Shown piece by piece: positions 53,697 to 60,637 of a stretch of DNA of 64,000 nucleotides (position 1 is the first letter of the stretch; the number at the start of each line of letters is the position of its first letter). The notes beneath the pieces are model-generated. The model made no database searches. It had not been told where the DNA came from and saw only the letters and a program-made list of their open reading frames with translations. Both the position numbers and the translations under genes were made by a program. Origin of the DNA: Fen-1301 sp963786395 (GTDB taxonomy: Bacteria > Bacteroidota > Ignavibacteria > Ignavibacteriales > Ignavibacteriaceae); the NCBI GenBank assembly GCA_963786395.1, contig CAWAZD010000014.1, positions 186,001 to 250,000 on the forward strand, in the 5' to 3' direction.

Positions 53697-54182
53697 ATGA
53701 AAAATAATAATTTAGTCTTCGGTGTGTTATTGGCGGCAAGCCTGGCAGCGGGGTTCATTACCGGGTGGACTATCAAACAGTGCACCTCCGGCAGCGATTA
53801 TGTTTTCTATAAACCGGGAGGGGTTGTAAGAATACATGATACAATTAAAACAAGGGCAGTTGAATACAGAATTATCCCCGGGAGGTCATATAATGTGGAT
53901 TCAATTGTTGAGTCCGTTAATCGGGCATGGAAGGACTCCCTGAAGAGTTTATTCGGTAAGGGATTGTTTGAGGCGAAGTTTGTTAAGGAAGACGGGTTTG
54001 GCAAAAGAGAGGTGACATTAGAAAGCAGGATCCCTGTTGATCCTGAGGCTGAAATAACACTCGATGAGCAATTGAAGCTTCCCGAAGTATATCCCAAAAG
54101 GAGGTTCGGGATATCGGGCGGGATAGGGTATGAGATGAACTTGGGTTTACGGGAGCGGGGGGGATTAAATATTATTTCTTAG
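53697..54182 (+). CDS. Membrane-anchored island protein (DUF6808/spanin-like?)
   Basis: A 161-residue protein with one N-terminal membrane helix (LVFGVLLAASLAAGFITGW) and a periplasmic remainder: GVVRIHDTIKTRAVEYRIIPG, a VDSIVESVNRAWKDSLKS helix, then strands ending RFGISGGIGYEMNLGL. The DT-I-K and RIIPG segments resemble small Bacteroidota phage proteins annotated DUF6808, and the arrangement before a lysozyme gene would fit a spanin-like lysis protein. Both are tentative. The last ~10 residues follow a G7 run and may be out of frame. Confidence 0.45.
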   Translation: MKNNNLVFGVLLAASLAAGFITGWTIKQCTSGSDYVFYKPGGVVRIHDTIKTRAVEYRIIPGRSYNVDSIVESVNRAWKDSLKSLFGKGLFEAKFVKEDGFGKREVTLESRIPVDPEAEITLDEQLKLPEVYPKRRFGISGGIGYEMNLGLRERGGLNIIS

Positions 54183-54427
54183 ACTTCAGGAATTTTTCTT
54201 TCGCATGCATGGGGGAAGGAAGATATGTTGTTAAAGGGGGCAGGGACCGACAGAAATTGGGCGAATAGGTTCTGGTTAAAGCAGGAAATGCTGGGAATTG
54301 AGTAATGGTGATAAGGAAAGAGGATCATCCCGCCAGGTGGTTCTGGCAACCCCCAAAAGGGGGAGGCGGGAGTAATATTGATGGGGTTTAACCACTAAGG
54401 ACACTAAGAACACTAAGAAGGAAAAAA
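54183..54427 (+). other. Intergenic region with nested hairpin
   Basis: No convincing gene. It holds the nested inverted repeats CCCGCC ... CCCCC-AAAA-GGGGG ... GGCGGG (54329-54370), and then ACCACTAAGGACACTAAG units just before the start of the next gene. A stretch after 54170 is weakly coding in a second frame, possibly decayed gene sequence. Confidence 0.5.
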
Positions 54428-55081
54428 ATGGCAGTATACAGGCAAGTTCAAACCGCATTCTGGCAGGATGATTTTGTTCTTCAATTGACTCCTGAAGAAA
54501 AATATTTTTATTTATATCTGCTTACAAACAGCAAGACAAAGCAGTGTGGTATTTACCAATTGCCGATGCAGGTAATAATAATGGAAACCGGTTACAACCA
54601 GGAGACAGCTGAGAAACTTCTGAAGAGGTTCTGGGACTACGGTAAAATAATTTACAACAACAGGACAAAAGAGATAGCCATATTGAATTGGCGGAAATAT
54701 AATCCAATGGAATCTCCAAAGATCAGAGCTTGTGTTGAAAAGGAATTGAAGGAAGTAAAGGACAAATCGCTGATCGAAACACTTTATCCTTGTCATGGAA
54801 ACATTTCTTCCACGGAACTTAGTGATCTTAGTGCACTCAGTGGTTGCAATTCTTCTGCGGATCTTCGAGATCCTGGTGCTCTTAGTGGTTGCGTATACCC
54901 TATGGAAGGGGTATCGCAAGAAGAAAAAGAAGAAGAAAAAGAAAAAGCAGAAGCAGAAGAAGAAAAAGAAGAACGCACGCGCACGCGCGAACCCGCCTTT
55001 GGCGGGCATGCCGCCGCAGCCAATGAATTTATTTCTTCGGAATCCCAATCTTCTGTACCTCTTTCTTCCATAATACAATAA
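54428..55081 (+). CDS. Phage-type replication initiation protein, N-terminal winged-helix part
   Basis: A 217-codon ORF. Residues 1-120 (VYRQVQTAFWQDDFVLQLTP, EKYFYLYLLTNSKTKQCGIY, METGYNQETAEKLLKRFWDY, AILNWRKYNPMESPKIRACV) match the N-terminal domain of prophage replication or replisome organiser proteins of Firmicutes-type phages. From ~125 on, the protein is repetitive: CACTTAGTG-type units, then Lys/Glu runs from AAGAAGAAAAAGAAG DNA and a CGCACGCG run. The tail is probably repeat DNA read as codons, so the gene is likely interrupted here. The next ORF looks like its C-terminal half. Confidence 0.6.
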   Translation: MAVYRQVQTAFWQDDFVLQLTPEEKYFYLYLLTNSKTKQCGIYQLPMQVIIMETGYNQETAEKLLKRFWDYGKIIYNNRTKEIAILNWRKYNPMESPKIRACVEKELKEVKDKSLIETLYPCHGNISSTELSDLSALSGCNSSADLRDPGALSGCVYPMEGVSQEEKEEEKEKAEAEEEKEERTRTREPAFGGHAAAANEFISSESQSSVPLSSIIQ

Positions 55082-55200
55082 TCCAATTATTATAGATTTC
55101 AATTCCCTCATTATTCCATGAATCCAATAATCCATTACTCCAACCTTCAGTTCCCTCATCAATCCATCAATCCAATAATCCATTACTCCAGCCTTCGGAA
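55082..55200 (+). repeat. Degenerate TCCAT-type repeats splitting the replication gene
   Basis: Units such as ATCCAATAATCCATTACTCC and CCCTCATCAATCCATCAATC fill the space between the two replication-protein parts. Confidence 0.8.
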
Positions 55201-55233
55201 GCTCAACCCGACTATAACTGCAGTGCTGTTCAG

Positions 55234-55551
55234 ATGCAGGCGGAGCTTTTATTTATTCGTTTATGGAATAAACAAAAGCCAAATCCTGAAGAAGTAAGGA
55301 TAGCTTCGGTCTATATTGAAAAATTCGGTTTAAGTGAAGTAGAAACCGCATTTACAGAAGCAGTGAAGTACGACAGGAAAAAGCTGGCGTATGTAGAGAC
55401 GGTATGTGAAAAACGAAGAGAACGTTCAGATCTCAAAAAGAAAAATGAACTGGAAAGACAGAAACGACTGGATCAGGACAGGAAGCTGGAAGAAGAAAGG
55501 AAATCTGGCAAGGGTCTTGGATTAATCAAAACAGTATTTGGGGATGGGTAA
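55234..55551 (+). CDS. Probable C-terminal part of the replication protein (DnaD-like)
   Basis: A 105-residue ORF. ELLFIRLWNKQKPNPEEVRI and FGLSEVETAFTEAVKYDRKK, LAYVETVCEKRRERSD resemble the C-terminal helper-binding domain of DnaD/DnaB-like phage replication proteins, where a YIExILxxW-type helix is usual. The rest is a charged coiled coil. The frame stays open upstream to ~55180 through repeat DNA, but has no good ribosome-binding site. This supports the view that it was once joined to the winged-helix ORF and separated by repeat growth. Confidence 0.45.
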   Translation: MQAELLFIRLWNKQKPNPEEVRIASVYIEKFGLSEVETAFTEAVKYDRKKLAYVETVCEKRRERSDLKKKNELERQKRLDQDRKLEEERKSGKGLGLIKTVFGDG

Positions 55552-55556
55552 AAACC

Positions 55557-55790
55557 AGCAACAATGGAGGAATGGATTACTGGAACAATGGAGGAGTGGA
55601 GTAATGGATTACTGGAACAATGGATGAATGGAGTAATGGTTTACTGGAACACTGGAAGAATGGAAGAATAAATTTTCTCTGTGTTTCTCTGTGGTCTCCG
55701 TGTCTCATGTTTTTTCTCAACTTCTTAGGGTTGTTCCAATGATCCATCAATCCAATAATCCATTTTTCCACCATTTCATACCTGAGGTTA
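55557..55790 (+). repeat. Degenerate GGAATGG/TCCAT repeats
   Basis: GGAACAATGGAGGAGTGGAG-type units on the plus strand (55560-55665), a TTCTCTGTGTTTCTCTGTGG run, and TCCATCAATCCAATAATCC (55742-55760). No gene. Confidence 0.8.
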
Positions 55791-55793
55791 AAA

Positions 55794-56375
55794 ATGATCT
55801 TAAAACTTAACGATAGTCTAAAAAACGAATACCATACACTTTACGCTTCCTGTGTAATCAATCCCTCAAAGGCCCCCATAGTAGGCGGCATAACAAACCG
55901 GCTGCTTGCAAATAAAACCAGGTATGAGGCAGTAGCTGAGCAGCTCAACATCCCCTGGCAGTTCATTGGAGTAATACACAACATGGAATCATCGATGAAC
56001 TTTAAAAGACATCTTCACAATGGTGATCCCTTAAGCGGAAGGACAATAAGAGTACCTGCAGGACGACCATTAGCTGGAACGCCTCCATTTACATGGGATG
56101 AGAGCGCCTCTGATGCTTTGACATTAAGGAAAATAAATCAATGGAATGATTGGACAATAGAAGGAATGCTGTATCAGATTGAAAGATATAACGGATGGGG
56201 ATACAGACTTCATCATCCTTCAGTGTTATCTCCGTACCTATGGAGTTTTTCAAATCATTATATTAAAGGAAAATATATTGCGGATGGAACCTGGTCTGAC
56301 ACAGCAATATCAAACCAATGCGGTGCCGCCGTTCTCCTAAAATATCTCCACTTTCTTTTTACTTTTACCTTTTAA
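55794..56375 (+). CDS. Phage-like lysozyme family protein (COG5526 type)
   Basis: A 193-residue protein. IPWQFIGVIHNMESSMNFKR, LHNGDPLSGRTIRVPAGRP, PPFTWDESASDALTL, MLYQIERYNGWGYR and SPYLWSFSNHYIKGKY are the hallmark blocks of a lysozyme-like superfamily found in phage lysis cassettes. The Glu in HNMESS is the likely catalytic acid. It would cut peptidoglycan at cell lysis. There is no signal peptide, so it would need a holin or the cell's own export. GAGG lies upstream of the ATG. The last ~10 residues (LHFLFTFTF) derive from pyrimidine-rich repeat DNA, so the true C-terminus is slightly altered. Confidence 0.8.
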   Translation: MILKLNDSLKNEYHTLYASCVINPSKAPIVGGITNRLLANKTRYEAVAEQLNIPWQFIGVIHNMESSMNFKRHLHNGDPLSGRTIRVPAGRPLAGTPPFTWDESASDALTLRKINQWNDWTIEGMLYQIERYNGWGYRLHHPSVLSPYLWSFSNHYIKGKYIADGTWSDTAISNQCGAAVLLKYLHFLFTFTF

Positions 56376-56529
56376 TTTATAATTATTTATTTTACATTAA
56401 CGCTATAATATTTCAGTAGAGTCTATTCTTATAGACGCATATTCAATACTTCATTAAAAACGGAGCATGCTTATGTAATTTGATACCTTTTGTTTTAGCT
56501 AAACATAGAAACAACAAAAGGAACTGAAC

Positions 56530-56769
56530 ATGAAAAGGTTTCCAGCAAAAGTAGAAAATCCAATACGCGATCTCATAAGTGATGAAATCTTTGACCTGCT
56601 TTATTATTCGGGATATTTATCTGAAACCGGCATACGTAATTACCTTATCCGCAAAAAATATAAACAATTAAAACAAAACAAAGTAAGAGCTATTGTGGCT
56701 ATCTTTAACATTCTTGACGAATATAGCTATCTGAAATATGACACTATCAGAAAGATAGTATACAGATAA
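56530..56769 (+). CDS. Small basic protein, possible DNA-binding regulator
   Basis: A 79-residue protein rich in Lys, Arg and Tyr. A helical pattern (IRDLISDEIFDLLYYSG, LSETGIRNYLIRKKYKQLK, VRAIVAIFNILDEYSYLK) resembles a compact winged-helix fold, but no family was recognised. A dyad GTCTAT-TCTT-ATAGAC lies at 56421-56436 in the 150-base gap upstream and may be an operator. It is the last plus-strand gene of the island. Confidence 0.45.
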   Translation: MKRFPAKVENPIRDLISDEIFDLLYYSGYLSETGIRNYLIRKKYKQLKQNKVRAIVAIFNILDEYSYLKYDTIRKIVYR

Positions 56770-57028
56770 ACTCGCTTGTCATGAGGCTGTCTCAAAAGGC
56801 CCATTTGTCATTCTGATCCCGACTTGTCGGGAGAAGAATCTGCATTTTATAAACAATTGTTGGAGGGTCGCCCTTTGGGAGGGGGGTTGTTTTTCCTTAT
56901 TCCTTTTCTCCCTACTCCCTACTACTTTCTCCTTACTTTTCTTTCCTTCTCCTCTTCCTATTTTCTCCTTTCTCCTTACTCCTTCTTCCATCATTCCAAT
57001 AATCCATTCCTCCATTTCCTTACTCCTT
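56770..57028 (+). other. Intergenic: GTCATTCTGATCCCGAC hairpin and pyrimidine-rich run
   Basis: A hairpin ATCCCGAC-TT-GTCGGGAG in TCATTCTG...AGAATCTG context (56807-56842) is followed by a long C/T-rich stretch (CTCCCTACTCCCTACTAC, TTCCTTCTCCTCTTCC) to 57028. No gene is supported. Confidence 0.65.
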
Positions 57029-58622
57029 TCACATCCCGCTCCACCATGACTTCTCAAAAACTAATTTCCGGGTTTTTGACAATTCCTCCAGAGGCATTCC
57101 AAATATCATTTTCCCTGCCTTAATTGTTACCTGGTTAAGTATTAGTGTACTTTTAGTAAATGCATTTCCATTTTTATCAATACTGGAGCATGTAACGTCA
57201 CGCTGTGCAAATTCAACATTCTTTAATTCGCCAAGAACATTAACTTGTACCATCTTCCTTGCAGACTGAAAAGCCATTTCACAAAGAATATTGAGCCGGC
57301 ATGAGCCCTGGTATTGTGCTTCCTTGACTGTTATAGACTCAATATCATAATACTGTTCACTGTCGGTGATGTCGAATTGAATATACAAAGGTTCCTTTTT
57401 TAAAGCAGCATTCATTTTTTTAATAGTTTCAGCCCCAAGAACATCCTGCTTTTTCTGAATTGCCTGAATTTTTTGCTGAACCTGTTTCAAATTATTTATC
57501 GTAGCGCTTTTCCCCAGTCTGCTTATTTCCGCATCCATATTTTTACACGAATCAATTCCTGCAAAACCTATTTCAATAAAATCAGTTAGAACCTTTTCAT
57601 TAGTTTTTTCTTTTGAATGACCCGTGCGGTCAATCTTAGACGGCCTATAAGTATCTACCGGCGGTTTTTTTTCTGGATCATCGCTGTCAACGTTTCCTTT
57701 ATCAACTTTATCATCACTAAGGCGTTGGCGTGACTTGTTCGTCTTTATCTTTTTGCTTTCCCGTATTAGGATCAACAATTCCTTTATCAGACTTAACATC
57801 TTTATTTGGAACAGGAATTTGTGTTGATATTACCTGTCCTTCTTTATCTCTTCCGGGATTAAATTTTGCCTCAACGCCTCCCTTAATAATTTTAACATCT
57901 TTAGGGCGATCGGGATTTTGTGGTTCAGCTATCTGTTCTTTTTTCAAATCATATAGTCCGGCAATTTCCGTTTCATTCAAAACTCTTTTATAAATTCTGA
58001 TATCATCCATATCACCTTCATACGGCATATCAAAACGGTTTGGATCACCGCCAAAATAAGTACTTTTTAAACCTGCCGGCACCACTCCTTTACCGGTTAA
58101 GAGAGTATCGGTTTGCGAATTCTTAACACGAAGAGTTACGATTTGTAAATCACGGCTATACGTCGCGACAAGAAGAGTCCAGACATTCGCATTAACTGGA
58201 ACATGACCAAGTACTCTGCCGGAACCTGCAAAGACAGAATACCCCCAGCCGCCGCCTCTGTAATCAACCATTATAGCGCGTCCGAAACCGGATTTGTCAT
58301 TTGTAACTATACACATGTATTTTGACTTTACCGGTTTAACCCACAAAGAAATTGTAATATCTCCGAAAACATCTGGACCTATATTAAGATCTTTACATTC
58401 AATAATTCTTTTGGAATTTATTGACACCGCATGATCTTCAACCCCGAAACGATCTTTAGTATAAACAGTTTCACTTGCTTTACCATTATAACCTGTTCCG
58501 GCAGAATTAAGAAGCTGCTTATTAAAATTATAGTATGCGATTAATCCATCATAGGAGCCGGCATTCTGGGATTGAGCAGGAAGGGAGAAAAAAACTATCA
58601 GTGCAAAAATTAATAATTTCAT
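57029..58622 (-). CDS. Exported LamG-domain protein, frameshifted
   Basis: Two overlapping frames form one protein. The first (58622-57717) has a signal peptide (LLIFALIVFFSLPAQSQ), a LamG/concanavalin-like domain (GLIAYYNFNKQLLNSAG, ITISLWVKPVKSKY, YEGDMDDIRIYKRVLNETEI) and a Lys/Asp/Pro linker ending QVTPTP at TAG. Deleting one T of CCTTAG (57719-57720) continues the same linker in the next frame (SDDKVDKGNVDSDDPEKKPP) into a C-terminal ~190-residue domain with coiled coil (INNLKQVQQKIQAIQKKQDV). The composition is continuous across the join, whereas the alternative start MLSLIKELLILI is not. 1594 bases is one more than a multiple of three. The role is probably surface binding. Confidence 0.75.
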
Positions 58623-58689
58623 TTTAATTATCTTTTAATTGTTTAATGATAATCGGCACTGTTCGAAACTTAACAAAATTCTCAGTTAT

Positions 58690-58857
58690 AGCCCAGGCAT
58701 TTATGCCTGGGCTAATGAACTATAACAATTATTAAAATTAGCCCAGTCCTTCAGGACTGGGTAAAAGGAATCAAGTAAAAAATACTTATGCCATTTATGG
58801 CATTAAAATAAATAATGCTGTATGGTTATAATCTTAATAAATAACAACGCCTTTATT
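58690..58857 (-). repeat. Multi-hairpin dispersed repeat, copy E
   Basis: Has the CCCAGGCATTTATGCCTGGG, CCCAGTCC-TTCA-GGACTGGG and ATGCCA-TTTA-TGGCAT hairpins and the AACAACGCCTTTATT end; the AGGGGA hairpin end is missing. It is the first of three copies in a row. The 1-kb gap 58623-59642 contains only repeats. Confidence 0.92.
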
Positions 58858-58949
58858 GGATACTCCATCATTCCAAAATCCAACAATCCATTCCTCCATT
58901 TCCTTTCCATTCCTCCATTTCCTTTCCCTTCCTCCATCATTCCAACAAT
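58858..58949 (+). repeat. Degenerate CCTCCATTTCC repeats
   Basis: Units of ATTCCTCCATTTCCTTTCC separate copies E and F; similar blocks lie at 59197-59331 (five units) and 59577-59642. The number of CCTCCATTTCCTTTCCATT units differs between blocks. Confidence 0.85.
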
Positions 58950-59196
58950 GCTAATGACCACCACAATCAATCCGGAACCTTGTAAGGGGATAAATCCCCT
59001 AAAATCACAATTATTATTAGCTTATAATCCCAGGCATAAATGCCTGGGCTAATGAACTATAACAATTATTAAAATTAGCCCAGTCCTTCAGGACTGGGTA
59101 AAGGAATCAAGTAAAAAATACTTATGCCATTTATGGCATTAAAATAAATAATGCTGTATGGTTATAATCTTAATAAATAAAGACAACGCCTTTATT
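58950..59196 (-). repeat. Multi-hairpin dispersed repeat, copy F (full length)
   Basis: All hairpins are present from AGGGGATAAATCCCCT to the AGACAACGCCTTTATT end. It is nearly identical to copy G, 382 bases further on, so the F and G blocks with their spacers are a recent tandem duplication. Confidence 0.92.
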
Positions 59197-59331
59197 GGAT
59201 ACTCCATCATTCCAACAATCCAACAATCCTTATTTCCTCCATTTCCTTTCCATTCCTCCATTTCCTTTCCATTCCTCCATTTCCTTTCCATTCCTCCATT
59301 TCCTTTCTCCTTCCTCCATCATTCCAACAAT

Positions 59332-59576
59332 GCTAATGACCACCACAATCAATCCGGAACCTTGTAAGGGGATAAATCCCCTAAAATCACAATTATTATT
59401 AGCTTATAATCCCAGGCATAAATGCCTGGGCTAATGAACTATAACAATTATTAAAATTAGCCCAGTCCTTCAGGACTGGGTAAAAGGAATCAAGTAAAAA
59501 ATACTTATGCCATTTATGGCATTAAAATAAATAATGCTGTATGGTCATAATCTTAATAAATAACAACGCCTTTATT
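59332..59576 (-). repeat. Multi-hairpin dispersed repeat, copy G (full length)
   Basis: The same as copy F apart from a few bases. It is followed by the TCCATTCCTCC block, which runs up to the stop codon of the next gene at 59643. Confidence 0.92.
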
Positions 59577-59642
59577 GGATACTCCATCATTCCAACAATC
59601 CAACAATCCATTCTTCCATTTCCTTTCCATTCCTCCATTTCC

Positions 59643-60617
59643 TCACGGCTTCCACGACCTATCCGCGTCTCCGCAAACAATACCTGTTACATTATTAACA
59701 ATGTTTTGATCCTGAACCGTCAACGCACTACCCGCCGGCAAAAATATCCAGTCCGGTTTGCTAAAAGTTGTTGTCAGTCCGGTAAATCTACGCAGAGTCA
59801 TTAAAGCGTCGGTACTGTTAATAGCATTATCGTTGTTCACATCAGCCGCTAAAAGCTGAAATGCGTCTAAATCAATCCCCATTACAAATCTTCTTGCCAT
59901 CATCAATGCGTCAGTCGCGTTAACTCCCGCAACATCACCTGTCTTTGAAAACGACAACGTATAATTCCCCGGCGATAGATTAGTAAAAGAATAATTCCCC
60001 GAAACATTTGTCATTGACGATGCCTGAAAACCATTAGGTCCTGTGATAGCAACATTAACATTCGCTATCTGATTTCCCGCGGCGTTATCATAAATTACTC
60101 TTCCTGAAATCGAATATGTCTGTCCAGTTATATTTACACTTCCGTCCGTAACAACAGCAGCAGGAGTTCCGTTGTTAAATATAAAAGTGTTTTTGGAATT
60201 AGTAGGATTAACGCTTGTAATGCTGCTGAACCCCGTAGTTAAATATTTTATTTTAATATTTACAATACTGCCTGAACCCGAAAGGGGAAGAGCGCTTGCC
60301 CAGGCAATATTTATAACGCCGTTGGCAGTATCCGCATAAAAGAACACCTGGTTTCCTGAAGTTCTCAGTCCCGCTGTTGTCGCGTCGGTTATCTTAATAA
60401 TGTTTTTGTTATAATATAAACTGAACTGAAAAGCAGTTACATTCTTTCCCGTTAAATCACCCGTTGTAACCGGATAATATTCCTCGCCGCCTATCGTTAC
60501 TGTATTTACTACAGGAAGATTAACAGAAACCTGCGCCTTCAGACTGCCGCATAAAACAAGCAGCAGCAGAAACATTAACAGCAAAACACTCTTTGAAGGA
60601 TACGGCAGACTATTCAT
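59643..60617 (-). CDS. Exported cohesin-dockerin-type protein
   Basis: A 324-residue protein with a signal peptide (VLLLMFLLLLVLCGSLKAQ). Residues ~25-165 form a cohesin-like beta domain (GKNVTAFQFSLYYNKNIIKI, GVINIAWASALPLSGSG). Residues ~168-230 are a carboxypeptidase-regulatory-like or SdrD-like beta sandwich (YSISGRVIYDNAAGN, GNYSFTNLSPGNYTLSFSK). Residues ~235-320 are a dockerin-like pair of calcium loops (DVAGVNATDALMMARRFVMG, AADVNNDNAINSTDALMTLR), ending CGDADRSWKP. There is no T9SS sorting domain. The stop touches repeat DNA, so the C-terminus may have been cut. It lies 20 bases after the CotH gene on the same strand, probably one operon. Confidence 0.7.
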   Translation of the reverse strand: MNSLPYPSKSVLLLMFLLLLVLCGSLKAQVSVNLPVVNTVTIGGEEYYPVTTGDLTGKNVTAFQFSLYYNKNIIKITDATTAGLRTSGNQVFFYADTANGVINIAWASALPLSGSGSIVNIKIKYLTTGFSSITSVNPTNSKNTFIFNNGTPAAVVTDGSVNITGQTYSISGRVIYDNAAGNQIANVNVAITGPNGFQASSMTNVSGNYSFTNLSPGNYTLSFSKTGDVAGVNATDALMMARRFVMGIDLDAFQLLAADVNNDNAINSTDALMTLRRFTGLTTTFSKPDWIFLPAGSALTVQDQNIVNNVTGIVCGDADRSWKP

Positions 60618-60637
60618 ATAAAACCTCTTTCCTTTTT

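Noticed and set aside
54183..54300. Extension of the membrane-anchored protein in another frame after the G7 run
   Set aside because: The alternate frame gives ~35 residues without recognisable pattern and then stops; the evidence is too weak to call.
54512..55183. A 223-codon minus-strand ORF opposite the replication protein
   Set aside because: Its sequence is dominated by Phe runs from the GAA/AAG microsatellite and by TCCAT repeats; the plus-strand frame has the family motifs.
57029..57799. A separate 256-residue protein starting MLSLIKELLILI
   Set aside because: The first ~25 residues are a shadow of the LamG linker; the downstream part fits better as a frameshifted continuation of the LamG protein.
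58822..59434. Several short plus-strand ORFs with similar peptides
   Set aside because: They are the same multi-hairpin repeat and pyrimidine-rich spacer read as codons; the similarity comes from the DNA repeats.
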